From Burkholderiaceae bacterium (GTDB lineage: Bacteria; Pseudomonadota; Gammaproteobacteria; Burkholderiales; Burkholderiaceae_C), in contig CP126124.1 in assembly GCA_030123545.1 (NCBI GenBank), positions 3,596,001 to 3,660,000 on the forward strand: a stretch of 64,000 nucleotides of DNA, in the 5' to 3' direction. This document shows positions 1-9,135 of the stretch, piece by piece. Numbering within the stretch: position 1 is the first letter of the stretch; every line of letters begins with the position of its first letter. Both the position numbers and the translations under genes were made by a program. Under the pieces are notes generated by a model. The model did not search any database. It was not told where the DNA came from and worked only from the letters and a program-made list of their open reading frames with translations.

Positions 1-597
1 CGGCACCTGTTCGTAGCCGGGGTACGAGGTGTCGGACACCACCTGCCAGCCGTTCGCCCGTGCCAGCCGCGCGGCTTCGCGCACCGATTCGTCGTAGTCG
101 CCGGCGATGCGCACGATCTCGGCGCCGAGCGCGGCGATCGCATCGGTGCGCTCTGGCCCGACATGCGCATTGAGCACGATCACGCAGCGGACACCGACGC
201 TTTGCGCCGCCGCCGCGAGCGAGCGGCCGTGGTTGCCGTCGGTCGCGGTGATCACGACCAGGCCCTGCAGCGCGGCCGCGTGCCGGCCGGCGAACAGGTC
301 GGCCGCGCTCCAGCCGTGCTCCGGCCAGCGCCGCAGGATCAGTTGCACCAGCGCGTCCGGCGCGCCCAGCAGCTTGAAGCTGCCGAGGTCCGAGCGCCTC
401 GATTCGTCTTTCAGCGTGATCGCGCCAACCCCGAGCGACGCGGCCAGCCCCGGCAGCGACCAGGCCGGCGTAGGCTGCGCCAGCCGCGGCCAGCTCGCCA
501 GGCGCGCGCGGGCTGCGCGGCCGGCCGCGATGTTCAGGATCTGCCGCAGCTCGGCGTCGTAGGGCCGGTGCGCGGCATGCGGGTTTTGCACGCGCAT
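1..597 (-). CDS. diaminopropionate ammonia-lyase-like PLP enzyme, N-terminal part (runs off left edge)
   Basis: The reading frame is open for 199 codons from an ATG at 597 to the window edge, so only the N-terminal half is seen. It is a fold-type II PLP enzyme: KDESRRSDLGSFKLLGA holds the presumed Schiff-base Lys, TDGNHGR is the PLP-phosphate/catalytic loop, and SDTSYPGYEQVP matches the diaminopropionate ammonia-lyase (YgeX/DpaL) pattern better than threonine dehydratase. That family converts 2,3-diaminopropionate to pyruvate and two ammonia. The family is recalled from motifs; substrate is inference. A degenerate AT-rich repeat lies just upstream at 612-680. Confidence 0.75.
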   Translation of the reverse strand, partial: MRVQNPHAAHRPYDAELRQILNIAAGRAARARLASWPRLAQPTPAWSLPGLAASLGVGAITLKDESRRSDLGSFKLLGAPDALVQLILRRWPEHGWSAADLFAGRHAAALQGLVVITATDGNHGRSLAAAAQSVGVRCVIVLNAHVGPERTDAIAALGAEIVRIAGDYDESVREAARLARANGWQVVSDTSYPGYEQVP

Positions 598-611
598 GTC
601 AACGGTTTCCG

Positions 612-680
612 AGTTCGAAAGGAAAATGGCTCGCACCCAGTGCCACTTCTAGATAGTCAGCTACTGAATACATAGCAATT
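612..680 (-). repeat. degenerate copy of the AT-rich dispersed repeat
   Basis: Read on the minus strand it has the layout TTGCTAT-(A/T-rich)-TAGCTG, then a spacer, then ACTGGGTGCGAGCC followed by a T-rich end. The same order occurs at 18078-18142, 47664-47724 and 55433-55490. It fills most of the gap between the ammonia-lyase start and the esterase stop. It stands out as AT-rich in a high-GC region. Confidence 0.6.
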
Positions 681-687
681 GCCGGTG

Positions 688-1629
688 TCAGCGGCCGCGC
701 AGCAGTTCGCCGAAGCGTTTGACAGCGGCCTGCACGATCTCCTGCGCCGCCGGCGACCAGCGGCCCATGTCGAAGAAGCCGTGGATCATGCCGCCGCCGC
801 GGATCAGTTCGGCCCGGCTCCCGGCCTCGTTCAGCGCGCGCGCGTAGGCCTCCCCCTCGTCGCGCAGCGGGTCGAACTCGGCGGTCACGATCAGTGCCGG
901 CGGCAGGCCGGCCAGGTTCGCGGCCTGCATCGGCGCGAGCCGCGGATCGCTCGCATCGGCCCAGTCGCCGACGTAGTGGCGGTAGAACCACTTCATGGTC
1001 TCGAGTTCGAGGAAATAGCCCTTCGCGTTCTGCTCGATCGACGCATGACCGGCGCCGAACTGATCGACCCCCGGGTAGATCAGGAACTGTGCGGCCAGCG
1101 GCCGCGGCCCGCCGCGCAACTGCTGCGCCACCACCGCCGAGAAGTTGCCGCCGGCGCTGTCGCCGGCAATCGCGACGACGTCGTTGCCACCCAGCACCTT
1201 GGCATTGGCCATGACCCATCGGGTGGCCGCGATGGCATCGTCGATGCCGGCCGGGAAGGGATGCTCGGGCGCAAGCCGATAGTCGACCGACACCACGACC
1301 GCCTGCGCGCCGCGGCACAGGTCGCGGCACATGTTGTCGTGCGTGTCCAGGTCGCCGATGACGAAGCCGCCGCCATGGAAGAAGGCCACCGTCGGGAACG
1401 GGCCCGTGCCGCCCGGCCGGTAGATGCGCGCCTTGCACGGCCCGGCGGCGCCGTCCACGGCCGCGTCTTCGACACTTCCGACCGGCACCACCTGCTCGGT
1501 CGTGCGCGTGCCGACGCTCAGCGCGAGATAGCCGGCGCGGGCTTCCTGCGCCGTGCCTTCCCAGGTCGGCTTACGGCCGGCGGCGGCCATCATCTGCAGT
1601 ACGCCGGCGAGATGCGGGTCCAGGGGCAT
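688..1629 (-). CDS. HSL-family alpha/beta-hydrolase (carboxylesterase)
   Basis: A 313-residue serine esterase of the hormone-sensitive lipase (bacterial family IV) type. The oxyanion motif HGGGF starts at residue 85, the nucleophile is Ser158 in GDSAGG, the acid is Asp253 in EFDPLRDE and the base is His283 in MIHGFF. The start at 1629 is chosen because GAGGAGACACC precedes it; an upstream ATG at 1701 would add 24 residues with no family similarity. Length and motifs are complete, so it should be active, probably cytosolic. The natural ester is unknown. The HAD gene diverges from the shared 150-bp gap. Confidence 0.88.
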   Translation of the reverse strand: MPLDPHLAGVLQMMAAAGRKPTWEGTAQEARAGYLALSVGTRTTEQVVPVGSVEDAAVDGAAGPCKARIYRPGGTGPFPTVAFFHGGGFVIGDLDTHDNMCRDLCRGAQAVVVSVDYRLAPEHPFPAGIDDAIAATRWVMANAKVLGGNDVVAIAGDSAGGNFSAVVAQQLRGGPRPLAAQFLIYPGVDQFGAGHASIEQNAKGYFLELETMKWFYRHYVGDWADASDPRLAPMQAANLAGLPPALIVTAEFDPLRDEGEAYARALNEAGSRAELIRGGGMIHGFFDMGRWSPAAQEIVQAAVKRFGELLRGR

Positions 1630-1779
1630 GGTGTCTCCTCGTGGTTTTGCAATGCGCGGTCCGCCGCCTGGCGCATTGGCTCGGCGACCTCGGCCGGTCA
1701 TGCCGCTGCTGCGAACCCGTTCGAGGATATTCGAAGCGACGAACGCATGCTAGCCTCGTGCGCTCGCCTCGCCCGCATC

Positions 1780-2625
1780 ATGCCGCCCGCCCCCGCCCTG
1801 CTGCCGCTCGCGCAATGGCCGATCGACGTACGCCGCCGGCTGATCGGCGTGTTCACCGACATCGACGACACGCTGACCACCGACGGCGCGATCACGCCCG
1901 ACGCGCTGGCCGCGCTGCACGACCTGCGCCGCGCCGGGCTCGCGGTGATCGCCATCACCGGCCGCTCGGTCGGCTGGAGCGAAGCGGTCACGCGCGGCTG
2001 GCCGGTGAATGCGGTGGTCGCGGAGAACGGCGCGGTCGCGCTGCGTTTTTCGAGAGGAAACGCGCCGGAGCCGAATACAGACGCCGACAGTTTGCTATCA
2101 AAAATATATCAACAAGACGCACCGACGCGCGCAGCGAACTTCGCGCGCATGCAGCAGGTCGCGCGCCGCGTACTGCGCGAGGTGCCACTCGCGCAGCTGG
2201 CGCGCGACTCGGACGGCCGCGAGACCGACATCGCGATCGACCACGGCGAATTCGCGCGCCTTGAGCCCGCGCGGATCGCGCAGGTGGTGCGCATCATGCA
2301 GGCCGAGGGCATGATGGCTACCGTCAGCAGCATCCACGTGAACGGCTGGTACGGCGCGCACGACAAACTGGCCGGCGCGCGCTGGATAGCTCGCGAGCTG
2401 CTCCATCGCGAGCTGGATGCGGAAATCGAGCGCTGGGCCTATGTCGGTGATTCGACGAACGACCAGGTCATGTTCGAACACTTCGCGAACAGCATCGCGG
2501 TCGCGAACATCGCACGCTTCCTGCCCGGGATCACGCACCCGCCGCGGTATCTCACGCAAGCCGAGCGCGGCGCCGGCTTCGCCGAGGTCGCCGCCGCGAT
2601 CCTGGCAGTCCGTCGGCCGGTCTGA
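1780..2625 (+). CDS. HAD-superfamily (Cof/SPP-like) phosphatase
   Basis: 281 residues. It has HAD motif I FTDIDDTLTTDG near the N terminus, then AITGRS (motif II) and a late YVGDSTNDQVMF (motif IV), with a cap region between, as in type IIB phosphatases such as sucrose-phosphate or mannosyl-3-phosphoglycerate phosphatases. VAENGAV is also typical of this group. The start could be 1747 (11 residues longer). The stretch at 2090-2113 is an AT-rich repeat core read in frame as LLSKIYQQ and falls in the cap insertion. The substrate cannot be told. It is followed 200 bp later by the P450 gene on the same strand. Confidence 0.8.
   Translation: MPPAPALLPLAQWPIDVRRRLIGVFTDIDDTLTTDGAITPDALAALHDLRRAGLAVIAITGRSVGWSEAVTRGWPVNAVVAENGAVALRFSRGNAPEPNTDADSLLSKIYQQDAPTRAANFARMQQVARRVLREVPLAQLARDSDGRETDIAIDHGEFARLEPARIAQVVRIMQAEGMMATVSSIHVNGWYGAHDKLAGARWIARELLHRELDAEIERWAYVGDSTNDQVMFEHFANSIAVANIARFLPGITHPPRYLTQAERGAGFAEVAAAILAVRRPV
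2090..2113 (+). repeat. core of the AT-rich dispersed repeat inside the HAD phosphatase gene
   Basis: TTTGCTATCAAAAATATATC matches the head of the AT-rich element found elsewhere in the window. The surrounding gene is very GC-rich, so this tract stands out. It keeps the reading frame and encodes part of the cap domain. Only the head half is clear; the tail half is not recognisable. Confidence 0.45.
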
Positions 2626-2824
2626 AGCAACCGCTGCGCCGCGACCTGCTCGGTGTTCGGGCCTAGAGATCGGCGCCCAATCGCCTGCGATGCGGGCCCC
2701 GCGCCGTTGCGCTGAAGGCGGTGGGTGCGACACAATCGCCGCGAAGGCGCACGCAGCCGTCGCGCGGCACAACGTGCGGCGACCGCCGGCCCGTGCGCGA
2801 GGCCACCCATCATCAGGAGACCCC

Positions 2825-5800
2825 ATGCCCCGCACCGAACCCATTCCCCAGCCCAAGGGCGACCCGTTCATCGGCAACCTGCGCGCGGTCGACGGCGATG
2901 CGCCGGTGCAGGGCTTCATGCGCATGGCGCAGACCTACGGGCCGATCTTCCAGCTTGAGTTCTTCGGCCGACCGGTGATCTTCGTCAGCTCGCAAGAGCT
3001 GGTGAACGAACTTTGCGACGAGAAGCGCTTCGACAAGCGAGTGCATGCGACGCTGAAGAACATCCGCGATTTCGCCGGCGACGCGCTGTTCACCGCGAAG
3101 ACCGACGAGCCGAACTGGGGCCGCGCGCACCGCATCCTGATGCCGGCGTTCGGGCCGCTCGGCATCCGCGGCATGTTCGACCAGATGCTCGACATCGCCG
3201 ATCAGATGCTGGTGCGCTGGGAGCGCTTCGGCCCGGACACCGTGATCCAGGTCACCGACGACATGACGCGACTGACCTTGGACACGATCGCGCTGTGCGC
3301 GTTCGACTACCGCTTCAACAGCTTCTATCAGCGCGAGCTGCATCCGTTCGTCGGCGCGATGGTCGACGCGCTCAGTGAATCGGGCGCGCGCGAGCGCCGG
3401 CTGCCGGTCGCGAACAAGCTGATGCTGCGCACGCGCCGCGCCTACGAGGACGACCTGCGGCTGATGCAAGAGGTCGCCGACAGCCTGATCGCCGAACGCC
3501 GGCGCGACCCCGACGCGGCGAGCAAGAAGGATCTGCTGAACCTGATGCTGAACGGCCGTGACCCCACGACCGGCGAGGGGCTGTCGGACGAGAACATCCG
3601 CTACCAGATGGTGACGTTCCTGATCGCCGGCCATGAGACGACCAGCGGGCTGCTGTCGTTCGCGACCTACTTCCTGTGCCGCAACCCCGAGGTGCTGAAC
3701 CGCGCGCGCGCGCAGGTCGACGAGGTGCTGGGAGCAGAACTGCCGCGCGTCGAGCACCTCGGGCGCCTGCGCTACCTCGAGCAGATCCTGATGGAGTCGC
3801 TGCGCATCTGGCCGACCGCGCCGGCGTTCGCGCTGAAGCCCTACGAGGACACGTTGCTCGGCGGCCGTTATCAGGTCTACAAGCATTCGACCATCATGGT
3901 GCTGACGCCGGCGCTGCACCGCGACACCAAGGTCTGGGGCGACGATGTCGAACAGTTCCGCCCCGAGCGCTTCGCCCCGGAAGCGCTGGAAAAGCTGCCG
4001 CCGAACGCATGGAAGCCGTTCGGCAACGGCCAGCGCGCCTGCATCGGCCGTCCGTTCGCGATGCAGGAGGCGCAGCTGGTGCTGGCGCTGATGCTGCAGC
4101 GCTTCGACCTGATCGAGGACGACCCTTCGTACCGGCTCGACGTGCACGAGACACTGACGCTCAAGCCCCATGGCTTTCGCATCCGGGTCAAGCCGCGCGG
4201 CAGCGCGTCGTTCAAGCCGCGCAGCCGGGTGGCCCAGGTCGCCGCGGCACCGGCTGCGACGCCGGTGCCGCAGCCGGTTGCCCCTGCCGGGCCGACCACG
4301 CCGCTGTTGGTGCTGTACGGCTCGAACACCGGCTCGGCCGAGGCGTTCGCGCAGCGCATCGCGAGCGAATCGCAGGCGCAGGGCTACGCGGCGCAGGCCG
4401 CGCCGCTGGACGAGCACGTGGGACGGCTGCCGACCGACGGCGCGGTGGTGATCGTCACCGCGTCGTACGAGGGCCAGCCGCCGGACAACGCGCGCCAGTT
4501 CGCGGCCTGGCTCGACGAACAAAAGCCCGGCGCTCTGAGCGGCGTGCGCTACGCGGTGTTCGGCTGCGGCAACCGGCAATGGGCACGCACCTACCAGGCG
4601 GTGCCGAAGCGCTTCGACGCGGGGCTGGCGGCGGCCGGCGCGGCCCGGCTGCGTGCGCGCGGCGAAACCGATTCGGGCGGCGACTTCTTCGGCGCGTTCG
4701 ACGAGTGGTACGGCGGGCTGTGGACCGACCTCGGCGCGGCTCTGGGCAAGACGGTGCAGGCGGCCAGCAGCGGCGGCCAGTTGCAGGTGGAGCCGGTCAG
4801 CGCCGGCCGCACCGCGATCCTGCGCCTGGGTGAGCTGCAGTACGGTGAAGTGGTCGAGAACCGCGAACTGGTCGACATGAGCAACCCGCTGGGACGCTCC
4901 AAACGCCATGTCGACATCCGGTTGCCCGACGGCATGGGCTATCGCGCCGGCGATTACCTGGCGGTGCTGCCGCAGAACCCGATCGGCCTGGTGATGCGCG
5001 CCTTGAAGCGCTTCAACCTCGCCACCGACAGCCAGATCATCATCCGCAAGCCCGAGGGCAGCCTGACCTCGCTACCGGTCGACCACCCGGTCAACGCGAG
5101 CGAGGTGCTGTTCCATTACGTCGAACTGGCGCAGCCGGCGACACGCGCGCAGGTGACCGCGCTGGCGCAGGCGACCCGCTGTCCGCCGGAACAGGCCGAG
5201 CTCAAGGCGCTGGCCGAAGAAGTGGCGTACCAGCGCGACGTCTTGGGCAAGCGCGTCAGCGTGCTCGAGCTGCTCGAGCGCTATGCGTCGTGCGAACTCG
5301 GCTTGGCCGCGTTCCTCGAGATGCTGCCGCCGGTGCGCGCGCGCCAGTATTCGATCTCGTCGTCGCCGCTGTGGAACGCGCAGCGCTGCACGCTGACCGT
5401 CGCGGTGGTCGACGCGCCGGCGCAGTCGGGCCAGGGCCGGTTTCAGGGCATGGCGTCGACGCTGCTGGCGCATGCGACGCCGGGCACGCGAATCGCGGTC
5501 GCGACCCGGTCGTCGAACGACCATTTCCATCCGCCGGCCTCGCCCGAGACGCCGATGGTGATGGTCTGCGCCGGCACCGGCCTCGCGCCGTTCCGCGGCT
5601 TCCTGCAGGAGCGCGCGGTGCAAGCGGCGAGCGGGCGCAGCGTCGGGCCGGCGTTGCTGTTCTTCGGCTGCGACCATCCGGATGTCGACTACCTGTACCG
5701 CGACGAGCTGGCGGCCTGGGAGGCGAGCGGCGTGGTCAGCGTGCGCCCGGCGTTCTTCAAGGCGCCCGACGGCGACGTGAGTTTCGTGCAGCACCGGGTC

Positions 5801-6010
5801 TGGAAGGACCGCGCCGAGGTCGCCGAGCTGTTTCGCAACGGCGCGCATGTCTATGTGTGCGGCGACGGCCGGCATATGGCGCCCGCGGTGCGCGAGACCT
5901 TTGTGCGCATCTACCAGGAGGCGATGAAGACGACTGCCGAGGCGGCCGAGGCCTGGGCCGAGAAGATCGAACGCGAAACCGGGCGCTACGTGGCCGACGT
6001 GTTCGCCTGA
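2825..6010 (+). CDS. self-sufficient cytochrome P450/NADPH-P450 reductase fusion (CYP102 family)
   Basis: 1061 residues, close to P450-BM3 (about 1049), and collinear with it. The heme domain has AGHETTSG (I-helix), ESLR (ExxR) and FGNGQRACIG with heme-ligand Cys406. A Pro/Ala linker near residue 475 leads to the FMN domain (LYGSNTGSAEAF), then the FAD part (RQYSISSSP) and the NAD(P)H part (CAGTGLAPFRGF, YVCGDGRHMAPAV). BM3 fatty-acid pocket residues R47 and F87 are kept; Y51 is Phe. It should hydroxylate medium- to long-chain fatty acids or similar in the cytosol without partner proteins. The residues that bind the NADPH 2'-phosphate in BM3 are changed (see finding). Start at 2825 follows CAGGAGACCCC. 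Confidence 0.95.
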   Translation: MPRTEPIPQPKGDPFIGNLRAVDGDAPVQGFMRMAQTYGPIFQLEFFGRPVIFVSSQELVNELCDEKRFDKRVHATLKNIRDFAGDALFTAKTDEPNWGRAHRILMPAFGPLGIRGMFDQMLDIADQMLVRWERFGPDTVIQVTDDMTRLTLDTIALCAFDYRFNSFYQRELHPFVGAMVDALSESGARERRLPVANKLMLRTRRAYEDDLRLMQEVADSLIAERRRDPDAASKKDLLNLMLNGRDPTTGEGLSDENIRYQMVTFLIAGHETTSGLLSFATYFLCRNPEVLNRARAQVDEVLGAELPRVEHLGRLRYLEQILMESLRIWPTAPAFALKPYEDTLLGGRYQVYKHSTIMVLTPALHRDTKVWGDDVEQFRPERFAPEALEKLPPNAWKPFGNGQRACIGRPFAMQEAQLVLALMLQRFDLIEDDPSYRLDVHETLTLKPHGFRIRVKPRGSASFKPRSRVAQVAAAPAATPVPQPVAPAGPTTPLLVLYGSNTGSAEAFAQRIASESQAQGYAAQAAPLDEHVGRLPTDGAVVIVTASYEGQPPDNARQFAAWLDEQKPGALSGVRYAVFGCGNRQWARTYQAVPKRFDAGLAAAGAARLRARGETDSGGDFFGAFDEWYGGLWTDLGAALGKTVQAASSGGQLQVEPVSAGRTAILRLGELQYGEVVENRELVDMSNPLGRSKRHVDIRLPDGMGYRAGDYLAVLPQNPIGLVMRALKRFNLATDSQIIIRKPEGSLTSLPVDHPVNASEVLFHYVELAQPATRAQVTALAQATRCPPEQAELKALAEEVAYQRDVLGKRVSVLELLERYASCELGLAAFLEMLPPVRARQYSISSSPLWNAQRCTLTVAVVDAPAQSGQGRFQGMASTLLAHATPGTRIAVATRSSNDHFHPPASPETPMVMVCAGTGLAPFRGFLQERAVQAASGRSVGPALLFFGCDHPDVDYLYRDELAAWEASGVVSVRPAFFKAPDGDVSFVQHRVWKDRAEVAELFRNGAHVYVCGDGRHMAPAVRETFVRIYQEAMKTTAEAAEAWAEKIERETGRYVADVFA

Positions 6011-6033
6011 ATCTCAGGCCGAGGTGCCGATCG

Positions 6034-7527
6034 TCAGCCGGCGCGCACAGCGGGCGGCCTGACGAAGCCGCCGAATTCGCGCTCGATGCAGGCTGCGAAC
6101 CGCAGCGGCGTGCGGTCTTCGAGGAACGGCCCGATCAACTGCGCGCCGACCGGCAGCCCCGCTGGCGACAAGCCGATTGGAATCGCGGTGGCCGGCAGGC
6201 CGGCCAGGGTCGCCAGTCCCGGCCATGCCAATTGGTTCACATAGGGGATTGCCTGCCCGTCGACGTCGAGCTTGCGCTGCTCGATTGGGCTCTGGTCTTG
6301 CGGGAAGGCCACCGTCGAGACGACCGGACACAGCACGACGTCGATGTCGCCGAAGAGCCTTCGCCAGCGTCCGATGATGCCGCCACGCTGGCGGTCAGCC
6401 TGCACCCAGTCGCGATGGCTGAGCGTCATGCCGCGCAGCCGCGCGGCGGCGAGACTGTTGTCATCGGGCGGCAGTTGCGCAGCATGCTGCTGCAGCCTCG
6501 CATAGACCCCGGTCGGGATGTCGGCACCGAAGAATGCGTTGAGAATCTGCATGTACACGCGCGCGCTTTGCCCAAGATCCGGCAGCGCGTCGTGCCGCCG
6601 CAGCACGGTCACCCCGCGCTCGGCGAGTCGCGCCGCCAGCGATTCGATCGCAGAATGCACATCGGCGCTGGTCGGCACGTCCGGGTGGTCGGTCAGCACC
6701 AGCACGCGGAAGTCCTGCAGTCGTTGGTGACGCGGCGCCGGCAGTGCGAGCCGGTAGCCAGTCGCGATCGACTCGTCGGGGCCGGCCAGCAATTCGAACA
6801 GCTCGGTCAGGTCGGCCACGTTGCGCGCCATCGGGCCGACCACCGCGAGATCGACATCGCGAGACGACGCCGGCGCACCGGGTGGCGTGTGGCCGCGTAT
6901 CGGCAGCAACGCCTGACTTGGCTTGTGCGCGTACACGCCACAGAAATGCGCGGGCACGCGCAGCGATCCGCCGATGTCCGAGCCGAGTTCCAGCGGCACG
7001 TAGCCTGCCGCCAGCGCGACCGCTGCGCCGCCCGACGAACCGCCTGGCGAGCGTCCGAGGTCCCACGGATTGTTGGTCGTGCCGTAAATCTCGTTGTAGG
7101 TCTGCCAGTCACCGAGCCCGAACGGAACGTTGGTCTTGCCGATCACGATCGCGCCGGCTGCCTTCACGCGTTGGACCAGCACCGCGTCGGCGCCCGGGCG
7201 CCAGTCGCGCCCGGCCGGGATGCCCCAGGTGGTCGGCAGGCCCGCGATGTCATACGACTCCTTGACCGTCATTGGGATGCCCAGCAGCGGGCTGCGATCG
7301 CCTGCTGCCAGCTTGCGATCGGCGTCGGTGGCCGCACTGCGGGCGCGCTCGAAATCGCGGACCACGACCGCGTTGAGCGCGCGGTCACCCGCCTCGATGC
7401 GCGCGATCGCCTCGTCGACCAGTTGACGGGCCGAAACCTTGCCTGAGCGCAGGGCATCGCGAAGTTCGGCGACGCCGCGCCAGTCGGCGATGCGGGCGTC
7501 CAGACTGTCGGCGGCGTCGGTCGTCAT
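6034..7527 (-). CDS. amidase-signature family amidase
   Basis: 497 residues of the amidase signature fold. The Ser-Ser-Lys triad is visible: Lys89 in MTVKES, the cis-Ser in PGGSSGG (164/165) and the nucleophile Ser188 in GSDIGGS. It hydrolyses an amide, but the substrate (aliphatic or aryl amide, carbamate) cannot be read from the sequence. It is not GatA: there is no gatC or gatB beside it. The start at 7527 is preferred because TGGAGGAACG precedes it; an ATG at 7569 is possible. It converges on the P450 gene with a 23-bp gap. Confidence 0.88.
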   Translation of the reverse strand: MTTDAADSLDARIADWRGVAELRDALRSGKVSARQLVDEAIARIEAGDRALNAVVVRDFERARSAATDADRKLAAGDRSPLLGIPMTVKESYDIAGLPTTWGIPAGRDWRPGADAVLVQRVKAAGAIVIGKTNVPFGLGDWQTYNEIYGTTNNPWDLGRSPGGSSGGAAVALAAGYVPLELGSDIGGSLRVPAHFCGVYAHKPSQALLPIRGHTPPGAPASSRDVDLAVVGPMARNVADLTELFELLAGPDESIATGYRLALPAPRHQRLQDFRVLVLTDHPDVPTSADVHSAIESLAARLAERGVTVLRRHDALPDLGQSARVYMQILNAFFGADIPTGVYARLQQHAAQLPPDDNSLAAARLRGMTLSHRDWVQADRQRGGIIGRWRRLFGDIDVVLCPVVSTVAFPQDQSPIEQRKLDVDGQAIPYVNQLAWPGLATLAGLPATAIPIGLSPAGLPVGAQLIGPFLEDRTPLRFAACIEREFGGFVRPPAVRAG

Positions 7528-7692
7528 CGTCGTTCCTCCATGATGGGTATCTGTATTTTCATACAACATATCTTGCTATCAGGTGAAAACATCTGGTGTG
7601 GCGCCCGGGGCCGACCGCGCTGTAGCCGATGCGACAGCGGGTCAGCGCTAGCGCCATTGCGCGCCATGGGGTCCGGCTGCTACGATGAAATC

Positions 7693-8490
7693 ATGATGCC
7701 GAACACTGAACACACCGAACACGAACATACCGCCCCGCCGCCGCGCCCGCTGATGCTGCTCGAGTTGCGCGCGTTCGCCGAACTTGGCGCGTTCTTCGCG
7801 CTGGCGCCGCTGCTGCGGCTGGCGCCGCGCGGCGACGGCCATCCGGTGCTGGTGCTGCCCGGCCTGGCCGCCAGCGACCTGTCGACCCAGGCGCTGCGCG
7901 CGTTCCTGCGGGACCGCGGCTACCGGGCCTATGGCTGGAAGCTCGGGCCGAACCGCGGCCCGCGCCCCGGCGTCGAAGCGGCGATGCAGCAACGGCTGGC
8001 CGACATCCACCAGCGCGATGGACGCAAGGTCAGCCTGATCGGCTGGAGCCTGGGGGGCGTGTTCGCACGCGAACTGTCGCGTCGTGCGCCCGAGCTGGTG
8101 CGCGACGTGATCACGCTCGGCAGTCCGTTCGGCGGCGGGCCGCACGCGAGCAACGCCTGGCGGCTGTACGAGGCGCTGAGCGGGCGCCGGGCCGAGGACT
8201 GGCCCGAGCGCGAGCGCATGAAGACGCCGCCGCCTGTGCCGGCGACCGCGATCTACAGCCGCAGCGACGGCATCGTGGCCTGGCAGACCTGTCTGGAGCG
8301 GCCTTCGCCGCAGACCGAGAACATCGAGATCGAGGGCAGCCACTGCGGGCTCGGGCACAACCCGGCGGCGCTGTATGCGATCGCCGACCGGCTCGCGCAG
8401 CCGGAAGGACAGTGGCTGCCGTTCGACCGCCACGGCCTGCGCGGCCTGGTCTACCGCGATCCGCTGCGCGACGCGCAGGCGTTCGCCTGA
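7693..8490 (+). CDS. alpha/beta-hydrolase, lipase-like
   Basis: 265 residues. VLVLPGLAASD is the oxyanion segment, GWSLGG carries the nucleophile Ser119, and GSHCGLGHNP near the C terminus supplies the His. ITLGSPFGG after the nucleophile is common in triacylglycerol-lipase-like and PGAP1-like proteins. There is no clear signal peptide, so it is likely intracellular. It lies 47 bp before the phasin gene on the same strand, and the WS/DGAT follows; a role in neutral-lipid or PHA turnover is inferred from this context only. An alternative start codon is at 7696. Confidence 0.78.
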   Translation: MMPNTEHTEHEHTAPPPRPLMLLELRAFAELGAFFALAPLLRLAPRGDGHPVLVLPGLAASDLSTQALRAFLRDRGYRAYGWKLGPNRGPRPGVEAAMQQRLADIHQRDGRKVSLIGWSLGGVFARELSRRAPELVRDVITLGSPFGGGPHASNAWRLYEALSGRRAEDWPERERMKTPPPVPATAIYSRSDGIVAWQTCLERPSPQTENIEIEGSHCGLGHNPAALYAIADRLAQPEGQWLPFDRHGLRGLVYRDPLRDAQAFA

Positions 8491-8537
8491 CCCCGGCCGG
8501 TGTTCACGAGCTTCCCACCCCGATGAAGGAGACCAGC

Positions 8538-9053
8538 ATGGCAACCAGGAAACCCGCCGCGAAAAAAAGTGCGACCCAGCCCGCGGCAAAGACTGGCGGC
8601 ACGGCCGCCGGATCCGGCGCTGCCGCGCCGGCCCCGAAGGCATTCCCGGGCCTGCGCGCGCTGGACCTGCGCAACTACGGCAAGCTGGCCGAGCAACTCA
8701 AGCTGCCCGGGATCGACCTGAACGCCATCCTTGAGTCGCAGCGCAAGGACATGGAAGCTCTCGCCGAGGCGAACCGCCAAGCCTACGAGGGCATGAAGCA
8801 GCTGGCGGCGCGGCGCAACGAGATCCTGAAGGAGTCGCTCGCGCAGTGGCAGCAAGCGATGCGCGACGCCGGCGGCAAGGAGGCAATGGAGCGCCACACC
8901 AAGGCGGTGCAGGACGGCGTGAAGCAGGCGGTGACGAATTTCCGCGAACTCGCGCAGATGGAAGCCGCGACGCGCAGCAAGGCATGGAAGGTGGTGCAGG
9001 ACCGGTTCCAGGAAAACCTGGCGAATCTGCAGAAGCTGCTGCGGCCGAAGTAG
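8538..9053 (+). CDS. phasin-family granule-associated protein
   Basis: 171 residues. A basic Ala/Lys/Pro-rich N-terminal tail (about residues 1-35) is followed by a helical, Gln/Ala-rich phasin region (LAEANRQAYEGMKQLAARR and similar) up to VQDRFQENLANLQKLLRPK. The family coats polyhydroxyalkanoate granules. GAAGGAGACC precedes the ATG at 8538. A strong hairpin terminator follows at 9083-9107. With the WS/DGAT gene downstream it makes a storage-granule group. The basic tail could also contact DNA, as PhaM-type proteins do (inference). Confidence 0.8.
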   Translation: MATRKPAAKKSATQPAAKTGGTAAGSGAAAPAPKAFPGLRALDLRNYGKLAEQLKLPGIDLNAILESQRKDMEALAEANRQAYEGMKQLAARRNEILKESLAQWQQAMRDAGGKEAMERHTKAVQDGVKQAVTNFRELAQMEAATRSKAWKVVQDRFQENLANLQKLLRPK

Positions 9054-9082
9054 CCGAAGGCCCCGCGTATCGACAGCGGCCA

Positions 9083-9107
9083 GGCAGAGCGCTTGCGCTC
9101 TGCCTTT
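9083..9107 (+). terminator. intrinsic terminator after the phasin gene
   Basis: A perfect 9-bp stem GGCAGAGCG / CGCTCTGCC with loop CTTG is followed by TTT. It lies 30 bp after the phasin stop and 30 bp before the WS/DGAT start. The short T-run makes it moderate; it may set phasin and WS/DGAT at different levels rather than stop all readthrough. Confidence 0.65.
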
Positions 9108-9135
9108 CGCGCAAGCCAACTTATCGGAGACGGCG

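Noticed and set aside
679..1746. A long upward extension of the HAD gene in the same frame
   Set aside because: It is antisense to the esterase, rich in Arg/Ala without family motifs, and the HAD family start is at 1780 (or 1747).
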